Source: JAABRU01 sp050180235 (GTDB lineage: Bacteria > Desulfobacterota > Desulfobacteria > Desulfobacterales > Desulfococcaceae). From it: a DNA stretch of 64,000 nt. A model generated the notes under the pieces. That model was not told the origin of the DNA, did no database searches, and was given only the letters and a program-made list of their open reading frames with translations. The stretch lies in assembly GCA_050180235.1 (NCBI GenBank), contig JBFXEJ010000016.1:1-64000 (forward strand). The letters run 5' to 3'. The translations under genes were made by a program, and so were the position numbers. This document shows positions 34,376-43,513 of this stretch, in pieces (the first letter of the stretch is position 1; each line of letters begins with the position of its first letter).

Positions 34376-35704
34376 CTATTCCTTGATGTATTTCAGATCC
34401 GAAGGCAGGGGAACCGGCTTTCCCATGAGATCTTCTCCATAGTTGATACCGGCAAGGATTTCAAGGTCTCTGAGAGCGCGCACATCTCCTTCAAAGGTAA
34501 CCTCGGTGATATTTTCATTCTGGATTTTTCCGCCGGCCCACTGCATATCCAGTATACTGCCGGCATCAAAACATCCGTCACCAGCGCGCATTATCACCTG
34601 CCCGCCGTAATGCTCCACCACTCTTACCACCATCATACAGGGCCGGTTATGAAAACCGCGGGGCACCGGAATTCCCACCTTAATCACTCCCCGTTCAACA
34701 TTTTTATTGAGCACCTCATGGGCCAGGTCTTTTCCCTTGGAGAGAAAATGACAGACATAATAAAGACCGTAGTTGACAGTGCGATCAAGAAGAGTTTCGG
34801 GATTCACCAGAAAGGAGAGCTGATTGCGGACTTTTTTGTAAATATCTTTGTATCCGGCCTCATGAAGATGGCGTTCATAAAAGTGCAGCAGACGGCCCAT
34901 CATCTGAAGAATATGAAAGACCACGGAAAAATGGCTTCGCAGCTCCTTGAGCTTCCGCTCTCCGAATTCGTATCCGCCGTGGATTACATAGGTGTCAAAT
35001 GCGGACTGAAGGTTGTGCACCAGCATTTCATTCTGCCGGATTTCCACTTCGTTGATAACATTCGGAACCAGTATCCGCAGTTTCAGGGAATCATAGGGTT
35101 CAAAAAATTCATACTTTTCAAAGTCTTTCGCAATATTGAGAAATTCAGTGGCTATTTTGACCACATGCTCTCTCTGACTGCTTTTCTGCTCATCATTGAT
35201 ATTGTATTCCAGCCGATCCCCGGTGGTAATGGCGGGAAAATCAGTGGCTTCAAAATATGTCTGGGGGATGTGGATGTTCAGACGGACCGCCTCGTCAAGA
35301 ATCACCGGACCCATTTTTTTCAGGCATCGGGTAAGAAAATCAAGATTTTTCAGACCCTCAATCCGGAACTGATCCGTATCTTCCAGATTGTAGAAAGCCA
35401 GACGGTTGAGGATATGCTTCTGGGAATATGCCCCAAGACTGATATGCCGGACTGCTGCGGAAAGTTCCCGGTACAGATACCAGTCCTTGTTGTTTTTTGC
35501 GCCGTGAAAATCCAGAAAACTTTCCAGAACCTGGGAAGTGCCGATGAGTTTGGAGAACAGTTTTTTGGTAAATTCCCGGCCCCCGGCAGATGCGTCATCA
35601 CTGGAAATATACAGACAGCATTTCAGATAGTCATAGGAAAACAGACAAATCTTGTCTCTGAAAGTATTCCCGTATTCACATTTTTTGGCTTCCATTGTTT
35701 CCAT
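34376..35704 (-). CDS. Multidomain protein with C-terminal HPr-like domain
   Basis: About 442 aa. The start is uncertain: the frame is open to 35749, but that overlaps the 3' end of rnpB. ATG 35704 has aaagg 5 bases upstream and ATGs at 35707 and 35695 are near. The first 340 residues are helical with no recognised domain. The last 95 are HPr-like: IPVPRGFHNRPCMMVVRVVE carries the phospho-histidine position, and FDAGSILDMQWAGG the regulatory-serine position. No PTS enzyme I or HPr kinase is near, so the domain may be regulatory. It recurs beside rnpB and ispD in related genomes, by my recollection of the family. Confidence 0.82.
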   Translation of the reverse strand: METMEAKKCEYGNTFRDKICLFSYDYLKCCLYISSDDASAGGREFTKKLFSKLIGTSQVLESFLDFHGAKNNKDWYLYRELSAAVRHISLGAYSQKHILNRLAFYNLEDTDQFRIEGLKNLDFLTRCLKKMGPVILDEAVRLNIHIPQTYFEATDFPAITTGDRLEYNINDEQKSSQREHVVKIATEFLNIAKDFEKYEFFEPYDSLKLRILVPNVINEVEIRQNEMLVHNLQSAFDTYVIHGGYEFGERKLKELRSHFSVVFHILQMMGRLLHFYERHLHEAGYKDIYKKVRNQLSFLVNPETLLDRTVNYGLYYVCHFLSKGKDLAHEVLNKNVERGVIKVGIPVPRGFHNRPCMMVVRVVEHYGGQVIMRAGDGCFDAGSILDMQWAGGKIQNENITEVTFEGDVRALRDLEILAGINYGEDLMGKPVPLPSDLKYIKE

Positions 35705-35733
35705 CATATCCTTTTGGTTTTCAGAAAAAAAAA

Positions 35734-36165
<432 letters not shown>

Positions 36166-36171
36166 TTTTCT

Positions 36172-36882
36172 TTATTCTGCTTTTACCCAGTATATGATTC
36201 TGTTACAGAAGGGACAGCATTTCAGACTTTCAAACCGCAGGAGTTCATTGCGCATCTGCGGAGGAATGTTCATATTGCATCCCTGGCACACGATTCCCTG
36301 TATCGGAACAATGGCCGGACTGCCAAAGCGTTTTTTGATCGTCATGAACTTCCCCAGCAGATCCGGAGGCACCTCCTGTGTTACTGCTTTCCTCCGGACA
36401 TCCAGTGCTGCCAGTTTTGCATTTCCCTCTTCGATTTCCTTTTGGATGCGCTCTTTCTCTTTTTCTGTTTCTTTCCGAAGTGTTTCCAGCTCTTCTTTTC
36501 TGGCGGAAAGGCTGCTTTCCGCGGCAGATATCTGATCCAGCATGGACAGCATGGCATCCTCAATACTGCTGTTTTTCTTTTTCAGATCATCTGTTCCCCG
36601 CAGCAGAGACTGATATTCCCTGTTGGTTTTGACCGTATTCAGGTGCGCCTGGTTTTTCTCAATCGCATCCTGATTTGTCCGAACTTCGGATTCATATGAA
36701 CGGTACTGCTTTTTCAGGGCTTCCAGAGATTCAGATTCCTCCGCGGCGGACTTTTCCTCTGCCACCAGTTTTTCTTCACAGAGGCATATCCTGCCGGAAA
36801 TATCATTCAGCCCGGTCTGCAGAAGATCTGCTTCGGTTTCAACTGCCTGAAGGCGGATCAGGACTTCAATTTTCTCTTTCAT
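36172..36882 (-). CDS. Coiled-coil zinc-ribbon protein (DUF164 / C4-type)
   Basis: 236 aa. Long antiparallel coiled coil (about 5-165), then a zinc ribbon with CQGCNMNIPP and CCPFCNRIIYW near the end, and the linker VPPDLLGKFMTIKKRFGSPAI. This is the widespread DUF164 (CT398-like) family, of unknown precise function and usually next to Nif3 genes, as here. It is followed by rnpB at 6 bases. Confidence 0.92.
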   Translation of the reverse strand: MKEKIEVLIRLQAVETEADLLQTGLNDISGRICLCEEKLVAEEKSAAEESESLEALKKQYRSYESEVRTNQDAIEKNQAHLNTVKTNREYQSLLRGTDDLKKKNSSIEDAMLSMLDQISAAESSLSARKEELETLRKETEKEKERIQKEIEEGNAKLAALDVRRKAVTQEVPPDLLGKFMTIKKRFGSPAIVPIQGIVCQGCNMNIPPQMRNELLRFESLKCCPFCNRIIYWVKAE

Positions 36883-36902
36883 GGATTCTCACCAAAAAAT
36901 AA

Positions 36903-38027
36903 TTATGATTGCAGATATACAAACGGATCCCTTTCTGTTTTGCAGATTTCCACTGTCACCGGCATATTTCTTTCTGCCAGAATGGAACGGATACGCTCTG
37001 CCAGTATGGAAACGATCAGATGCTCCGAGGCAAAATGGCCGATGTCAATCAGTCCCTTTCCAGCAGATTCCGCATCCCGTGCATCATGATACCGCAGATC
37101 CCCGCTGACAAAAACTTGGGCTGAAGAAGCCATAAAATTGCGCATCAGACCGGAACCGCTTCCGGAACAGACAGCCACTTTCCGCACCCGCAGATCCTCC
37201 CTGCCGCTGAATTTCACCGTGTTAAGGCCGAATATTTCCCTGATTTTCAGGGCAAAATCCTTCAGACTGATCTCCTGATCCAGTGACCCGATGCGGCCCA
37301 GTCCCTGCCCGCATTCCTGTCCGGAAAGGGGGTACAGATCATAGGCCATGGTTTCATAGGGATGACGGCTGCGTATATGCTCCACCACCTTTTGGGCATC
37401 CCGGTGACGGACCACTGCCTCTATCCGGACTTCGGAAGCATGGGAAATTTCACCGATTTTTCCGGAAAAAGGCATGGCCCCGGGTTCCGGTCTGAAGGTT
37501 CCTGTTCCCGGATTACGGAAAGAGCAGCATGAGTACTGGCCGATACGGCCTGCCGGGGTTTCAGACAGAGCATTGAAAATCTGTTCCTCGTATTCAGCCG
37601 GAACATACACCACAAGTTTGCATGTTTTCTCCCTGATTTCATCTCCCAGAACCTCCCGATCCTTCAGTCCGATCCAGGCAGCCAGCATATCATTGACACC
37701 GCCTGCAGCGCTGTCAAGGTTGGTATGTGCGGAAAATATGCCCATATGATGCCGTGCAGCCATATGGATGATGGAACCGGAAGGCGTTGAAAAATCAATG
37801 GATTGCAAAGGTTTGAATATCAGAGGGTGGTGGGTGATGAGCAGATTGGTATTGTTTGCGCACGCGTCCCAGACAACTTCCGGCAGGGGGTCCAGAGCGA
37901 TCCGTATCTTCTCTGCCGGCCAGTCTTTCTGCCCCACCTGCAGTCCAGGGTTATCCCAGTCTTCCGCAAGCCGTGAAGGAGCGAGTTCCTCCATAATTCC
38001 CATAATGTCTGCAATGGTTACGGTCAT
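36903..38027 (-). CDS. Nif3-like dinuclear metal-centre protein
   Basis: 374 aa, the longer form with an inserted PII-like lid (about 125-230). DWDNPGLQVG, NLLITHHPLIFKPL (metal-binding histidines), GIFSAHTNLDSAAGGVND, and near the end DIGHFASEH complete the metal site. Often annotated as GTP cyclohydrolase I type 2 / YbgI family, but the real activity is unsettled. It is followed after 20 bases by the DUF164 gene, a conserved pair. Confidence 0.93.
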   Translation of the reverse strand: MTVTIADIMGIMEELAPSRLAEDWDNPGLQVGQKDWPAEKIRIALDPLPEVVWDACANNTNLLITHHPLIFKPLQSIDFSTPSGSIIHMAARHHMGIFSAHTNLDSAAGGVNDMLAAWIGLKDREVLGDEIREKTCKLVVYVPAEYEEQIFNALSETPAGRIGQYSCCSFRNPGTGTFRPEPGAMPFSGKIGEISHASEVRIEAVVRHRDAQKVVEHIRSRHPYETMAYDLYPLSGQECGQGLGRIGSLDQEISLKDFALKIREIFGLNTVKFSGREDLRVRKVAVCSGSGSGLMRNFMASSAQVFVSGDLRYHDARDAESAGKGLIDIGHFASEHLIVSILAERIRSILAERNMPVTVEICKTERDPFVYLQS

Positions 38028-38326
38028 ACATCTGTCCTCCTGTTTTGTCCGGCTTTGGAAAAAAATTTCGGATGTTTACCGGACACCGGAATCCCATGTT
38101 TTCTGCCGGAACAGTTTTTTTACTGAATGAAAAAAATGCGTTTTGCGCAAAAACGTTTCACAAAAATATCGCTGTGTTTTTTTGACGGCTGTCAGTTATC
38201 CTGTGAATATATGCCAAAAACAGAAATTATTCAAACAATAAAAACAAAATTTGAATGTATCTGCCAATTTCTCAATACGAAAAATTTACGGAGGCATGCG
38301 GCACCAGGCACTGTCCCCATGCAAAA

Positions 38327-41300
38327 TCAGCGGAATTCCAGACGGAAAATGATTTCTCCGCCGAAAACGCCGCTGCTGTCCTGAAACGCGTTCACAATCA
38401 GGTTTTCCAGAAATTTGTATTCAGTGCCGGCCTTCTGCACAGTTTCGCCTGACCGGGTTTCCACTCCGTATTTTACACTTATGCGCCGGGAAAGTTCTTT
38501 TCCCACTGTCACCCTTATCTGACTGTCTTCTGAGGTATCCCCTTCGGTATATCCCAGTTCCAGCGTATCCAGTGCGGTAGCGTCTTTGAGTTTTTCCCCC
38601 ATTTTTTCTGCCAGCACATCAGCCAGCACCTGTGTGGCAGATGTGGAACTGCCCTCTCCTTTGACCAGTTCCGCAGTTGTTTTGCCCAGTATGAGCAGGG
38701 AAAGGATGTCGCCATGCTCTTCCTGCGGGTTGGAACTTAGTTCAAATTTAAGATTGTCCGGTGTTCCGGAAACAGCCAGGGAAACTGTCCAGTCGCGGAT
38801 CTCAGCCTCTCCCTTTATATCAATGGTGGGTTCAATTTTATAGGGATTGAGAAAATCTATTACTCCTTTCTGAATCTCAAACTCACGGGTCTGATAGATA
38901 ATGGTTCCGGATTCCACCCCGGCCCGCCCGCCGATCAGGGGCTGGACAGCGGTTCCGGATACTTTCAGATCAGGTTTGAGGGTAAGCAGGGCAATATTGT
39001 TGTCCACCACAAAGGGATTGCGTGATTTGACTGTGATATTCATCCGCATATTTTTCAGAAAAGGGTTTGCAGCTTTTGAACCGGGTACTGATTCAGTGCG
39101 TTTTTTCTGCCCGATTTTTCCCAGATTTTCCAGCAGTCCAATTTTTACATCCTTATAATATTCACCTTCCAGAAGAACCGCCTCCCCTTCCAGCATGGAT
39201 TTTTCCTGTGTTCCTTTCAGGGTCAGATGTGTGTTGAAAAGAATATCCGCGGTATCAGGAACACTTACAGGAATCCGGTTGCCGCTGAGTTCAATCTGCA
39301 TACGGCCCGGACGGAATCTGTCCAAAGCAATGTTTCCTGCAAGATTAAAGCTGCCCTCATCAAGTTTTCCCGCAATATTTTTCAGGACAAGAGCATCATG
39401 GGAAATATCAATATTACCGTTCAGACCATGAAGTTTCTGCATCAGTCCCGGAACTGTCATGCCGAGGCTGTTGAGGACAATACCTGCCCTGAAATCCGGT
39501 TTTTCCGGACTTCCCTTTATATCCGCATTCAGGCTGAGACTGCCGCTGAGATCCTCCAAATCCTCATTTAACAGGGCAAGAACCTGCAGGGGAATCTCTC
39601 CGTCCGCACGGAAGTCCAGCGGACCTCTGATGTTTCCTTTTCCAGCGATGTTCAGACTGCCTTCCCGCAGAAGGGCAAGCCGGATGCCCGGAGCGGATAT
39701 TTCCCCATTTTCAAACACCACTTTTGCATTTGAGGTTCGGATCAGTTCCGCTTCTTTGAGAAAGATTTCCAAAGCCCCAATGTCTGCCACTGCCCGGATG
39801 TCTTCAGGTTTTCCTCCGTTTCCTGCTGCTTCAATAATACCTGTCAGGGAACCTTTGAGATCTTCCCGTCCGGCCAGACTGAAAAAAGGAGTCAGATCCG
39901 TTCGGTCAAAGCGGAGTTTTGCGTTAAAATCCTTTGATTTCAGATGATACAGGGCATTTAGATCAAAATACGCATTCCCTATGATCCGGGCTGTCTGATC
40001 TTTAATATCCACCCGGATTTTCAGGTCATCCAGCACTTTCTTCTTCATGGTCAGGCCATTGATTTTTATATCGCCCTCTGCATTGGGATTGTCAAAACTT
40101 CCTTTGCCTGCCAGACTGAAAGAGATTTTTCCCTTTCCAAAATCCTGATCGCTCAGGGAATCAATATTTTTCAGGGATATGCCTTCGGATGTCATGCGGA
40201 GATCGTAACTGCGCCGCAAAGGGGAAATCCAGCCATCCGTGACAATGTTTTCTCCCGGAGCCACAGTCACCAAAAAGGAATCAATATTCACCCGTTCCCC
40301 GTCCAGCCTTGATTTCAGTTGCACTCCTTCGATTTTCTGCATACCCGTATCAATTTTTTTCCCTTCCACAGTGATATTGCCCTGTGGACGGTTTTTCGTA
40401 CCGGAAACATGGCCGCTGAGAGCCAGTTTTCCTTTAATCCCTTTTATGAAATCCTCCAGAAACAGGGTATCTCCCGCGATTTTTATGTCAAATTCAGGTT
40501 CTGCAAGGGGCCTGTTCGTTTTCGGATTCAGAACTGTGGCACTGCCGGACATATCCAGTGCAGATTTGCCGTTGCGCACCTGCATTTTGTCTATGAGCAG
40601 TTTTCCCTCTGCAAAGCGGAGAGCTGCCTGCAGATTGCCAATCCGGCCTGAGGGAGCAGACAGATCTTCTCCCTGAATGGAAATTTCAGCACGGGGACTG
40701 CTCTTTTTCCCCTTTGCCTGCGCGGTCAGTTGCAGTTTTCCCTTCAGTCCGTCTGTGAAATCTTCAGGATACAGGGTGCATTTGCTGATTTCCAGATCAA
40801 ATTCCGGGTCATCCAAAGGCTTCAGGGACTGGGGCGCTGTCACGCGGGCCGTGCCGGAAAGCCGGAGTCCGGATTTCCGGTTTTCAAGGTTCAGATGCTT
40901 TACCGTCACGATACCCTGGGCAAAGGCAAGTTCCGTGTTCAGATTGCCAATGCGGTTTTTTCCGGCTGCCAGATCTTTGCCTTCAAGTTTCAGCAGAATA
41001 TCAGGAGCGTTAAGACTGCCTTTGCCCTGTGCTGTGAAATTCAGTTTGCCTTTGATCTGATCCGTGAAATCTTCGGGAAAAAACGCGGATGAGGCCAGAT
41101 TCAGATCAAAAAGCGGATCAGAAAGTGGTTTCATCTGTTCATCAAGAATCTGAATATCTCCGGACAGGTTAAGATCAGATTTGCGGTTTTTCACCCGAAG
41201 ATGATCCACTTTGGCCTTTCCTTTGGCAAAATGAATCCGGGTGTCAGCATCACCGATTTGATTCATACCGAATGCAAGGGATTTTCCTGTGAGTTCCAGA

Positions 41301-43171
41301 TCAGCCACAGGTTTCATGATCGGCCCCTGAACCCGGATGGTTCCGTCCGCACTGCCTTTGACATTTTCCTGTGCAATGAAATTTCCGGCTTTTATATTAC
41401 GCAGGCTCAGCATTATATCCGCAGGCAGATCCGGATGCAGATGCAGACCCTTTTCAAAAACCCGGATTTTTCCGACAGCGGACAGTCCTGAATCCCGGTT
41501 ATCCAGATTCAGTTCCGGAATATGCACCATACCCTCTGCATCCAGTTCGGTCTTTGCCTGCAGATTTCCAATGCTGATATTCTTAAATCCGAGTCCTTCC
41601 CCTTTGAGTTCCACTTTTGCCAAAGGCTGAGTCAGAGTTCCGGATATATCCGCGTTTAAGCCCAGTTTGCCAATGACATCCTTTATATTCAGGGAGGCAA
41701 GCGTTGTTTTGAGATCAGCCGCGTCCAGTTTCAGCTTTGCCTGAATTTCCTTTGAGGCCGGGGTATAGTCTCCGTTTCCGCTGAGATGAAGCGTATCCGC
41801 ATTCAAATCAATGGATTGAAATATAAGCTTTCCCTTTTCCATAAGAGCCTGAGCCGTGAGACGGACATCCGTGGGATTCAGCACCTTTTCCACAGAAAAT
41901 TTTCCGGCTGTGATTTCCGTATCCGCACTGATTTTGAGATGTTCAGAAGAAATGCCGCTTCCCTGCACATTGATGACCCCATCAAGAATCCCCCCAAATC
42001 CTGTTTTCTGCACAGGAAGCTGATCCAGAATAATTCCGGCAGGTTTTACAGAAAAGGAATAGTTGAGGATATTCATATCCCGCTGCGGAGAGAAAAATCC
42101 ATTGGGAAAGGCTTTGGCAAAATCAGCCTGCCCTTCAGCCTGAATATTTCCGGAGGCAGTGCTGATATCCAGTTTGCTGATGTGCAGAATTCTGTTTTTC
42201 AGTTCACAGACAGCCGCGAGATTTTCCACCCGGTTTCCGGCAAGACTGCCGCCCCCGTATGCCAGATCAAGTTCTGCTTCGGGATCATTGGGATTTCCGC
42301 TTACTTTAAGATGCAGACGCACCGGCCCGGTCAGATCCGCTGCCAGTGAAAAACTCTGCCGGATGTTCTCAAGTCCTGTTTCCAGATTCAGATCAATATC
42401 CGGCATGGGATGGGAAAATGTGTCAGACACACTGCCGGACATGCTGATCTTTGCCAAATCCGAATCCAGTTCCAGGTCAGTATTTCTGAAATTTCCCTTT
42501 TCCATGTCCGTTGACAGATGAACTTCACGGAAATCTGTTTTCAGTCCCGCTATATCCGCATCTCCGCTGCCAATTTTAAGTTCGGCTTTGCCTGTGCGGT
42601 CTGCAAAATCCCCATTCCGCAGTGTCAGGTCAATATCGCGCACTGTCACATGCTCTGCCGGGCTTTCAGAATTTTTGCCGGCTTTTTCATATGAAAAAAA
42701 TCCGTCTTTGATTTGGATATTTTTGGCCAGAATATTGAATGGCATTCCCCGTCCCGGAGAAGATTCCTCTTTGGGTTTTTGGGGATCAGAAAAGGCTGTG
42801 ACAATATTGAGATGGCCCTGGGCATCGCTCTTCATCCGCACCCGGGGTTTTTCCAGCACCAGACTTTCCGCTCTGAGATTTCCGGCAATCAGGGAAGGCA
42901 GGGACAGGTTCAGACTTATCCGCTCCGCTTCGATGATTCTGTCATCCAACGGCCCGTCAACCACAGCTTTCCGGAGATCAATGCGCCCGGTCAGCAGTGA
43001 AAAATCAAGGTCTTCCCAGGATATCCTGCCGGGAATGGCATGGTTCAGCTTAGCCAGAATCATCTGCTGCGCGCTTTGCATTCCCAGCCAGACCCGAAAA
43101 CCGGCTATCGTGAGAAAAATAAGTGTAAAACTGATGCCGATTCCGATAAAAAAAATTTTTTTTCTTGTCAT
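38327..43171 (-). CDS. tamB: TamB-like translocation/assembly protein
   Basis: 1614 aa from ATG 43171 (ggaaag 5 bases upstream; an upstream TTG would add four residues). One N-terminal membrane helix (about 5-28), AsmA-like start, then a very long beta-rich body and a C-terminal DUF490/TamB domain (LKPDLKVSGTAVQPLIGGRA, GDILSLLILGKTTAEL). The middle has four tandem units of about 106 residues, each with an IGN/IGD step, a KS-L-LSG step, a P-D-PEFDL step and a EDF-GIKGKL step. TamB bridges inner and outer membrane and helps place outer-membrane components or lipids. No tamA gene is next to it. The gap 38028-38326 shows nothing. Confidence 0.93.
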   Translation of the reverse strand: MTRKKIFFIGIGISFTLIFLTIAGFRVWLGMQSAQQMILAKLNHAIPGRISWEDLDFSLLTGRIDLRKAVVDGPLDDRIIEAERISLNLSLPSLIAGNLRAESLVLEKPRVRMKSDAQGHLNIVTAFSDPQKPKEESSPGRGMPFNILAKNIQIKDGFFSYEKAGKNSESPAEHVTVRDIDLTLRNGDFADRTGKAELKIGSGDADIAGLKTDFREVHLSTDMEKGNFRNTDLELDSDLAKISMSGSVSDTFSHPMPDIDLNLETGLENIRQSFSLAADLTGPVRLHLKVSGNPNDPEAELDLAYGGGSLAGNRVENLAAVCELKNRILHISKLDISTASGNIQAEGQADFAKAFPNGFFSPQRDMNILNYSFSVKPAGIILDQLPVQKTGFGGILDGVINVQGSGISSEHLKISADTEITAGKFSVEKVLNPTDVRLTAQALMEKGKLIFQSIDLNADTLHLSGNGDYTPASKEIQAKLKLDAADLKTTLASLNIKDVIGKLGLNADISGTLTQPLAKVELKGEGLGFKNISIGNLQAKTELDAEGMVHIPELNLDNRDSGLSAVGKIRVFEKGLHLHPDLPADIMLSLRNIKAGNFIAQENVKGSADGTIRVQGPIMKPVADLELTGKSLAFGMNQIGDADTRIHFAKGKAKVDHLRVKNRKSDLNLSGDIQILDEQMKPLSDPLFDLNLASSAFFPEDFTDQIKGKLNFTAQGKGSLNAPDILLKLEGKDLAAGKNRIGNLNTELAFAQGIVTVKHLNLENRKSGLRLSGTARVTAPQSLKPLDDPEFDLEISKCTLYPEDFTDGLKGKLQLTAQAKGKKSSPRAEISIQGEDLSAPSGRIGNLQAALRFAEGKLLIDKMQVRNGKSALDMSGSATVLNPKTNRPLAEPEFDIKIAGDTLFLEDFIKGIKGKLALSGHVSGTKNRPQGNITVEGKKIDTGMQKIEGVQLKSRLDGERVNIDSFLVTVAPGENIVTDGWISPLRRSYDLRMTSEGISLKNIDSLSDQDFGKGKISFSLAGKGSFDNPNAEGDIKINGLTMKKKVLDDLKIRVDIKDQTARIIGNAYFDLNALYHLKSKDFNAKLRFDRTDLTPFFSLAGREDLKGSLTGIIEAAGNGGKPEDIRAVADIGALEIFLKEAELIRTSNAKVVFENGEISAPGIRLALLREGSLNIAGKGNIRGPLDFRADGEIPLQVLALLNEDLEDLSGSLSLNADIKGSPEKPDFRAGIVLNSLGMTVPGLMQKLHGLNGNIDISHDALVLKNIAGKLDEGSFNLAGNIALDRFRPGRMQIELSGNRIPVSVPDTADILFNTHLTLKGTQEKSMLEGEAVLLEGEYYKDVKIGLLENLGKIGQKKRTESVPGSKAANPFLKNMRMNITVKSRNPFVVDNNIALLTLKPDLKVSGTAVQPLIGGRAGVESGTIIYQTREFEIQKGVIDFLNPYKIEPTIDIKGEAEIRDWTVSLAVSGTPDNLKFELSSNPQEEHGDILSLLILGKTTAELVKGEGSSTSATQVLADVLAEKMGEKLKDATALDTLELGYTEGDTSEDSQIRVTVGKELSRRISVKYGVETRSGETVQKAGTEYKFLENLIVNAFQDSSGVFGGEIIFRLEFR

Positions 43172-43390
43172 GATGCTTTCCAAACAGTAAAAAGTGTCAG
43201 AGCCGCTTTTTCCGATCCCGGTTCCTGCATGGAACGGGAGTGAATTTCAGAATACTTATTCGGAAAATATAGCACCATTCCGGACAGAATAAAATATTTT
43301 TTCATTTTTTTGCTTTCTCAGGGACAAAAATTCATTTTTCCTTTGAACATTTTTTCGGCAGTGTATATAACTGAGTTATCAGGACTGACT

Positions 43391-43467
43391 GATGAGTTGT
43401 GAGTGACGGGTTATGAGTGTTTAGGATTCAATCCTCATCACTCATAACTCAGTTCTCATCACTCACT
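43391..43467. repeat. tgagttatgagtg-type inverted repeat
   Basis: gatgagttgtgagtgacggg and ttatgagtg are mirrored by cactcataactcag and tctcatcactca after ttaggattcaatcct. It is a variant of the CAGTTATCAG class and occupies the gap between tamB and the divergent HEAT/cNMP gene. The remaining bases of 43184-43513 show no other feature. Confidence 0.75.
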
Positions 43468-43513
43468 TCAGTTTTTTTTCAAACATTCACATTACTGGCA
43501 GCACAGGTGAAAC

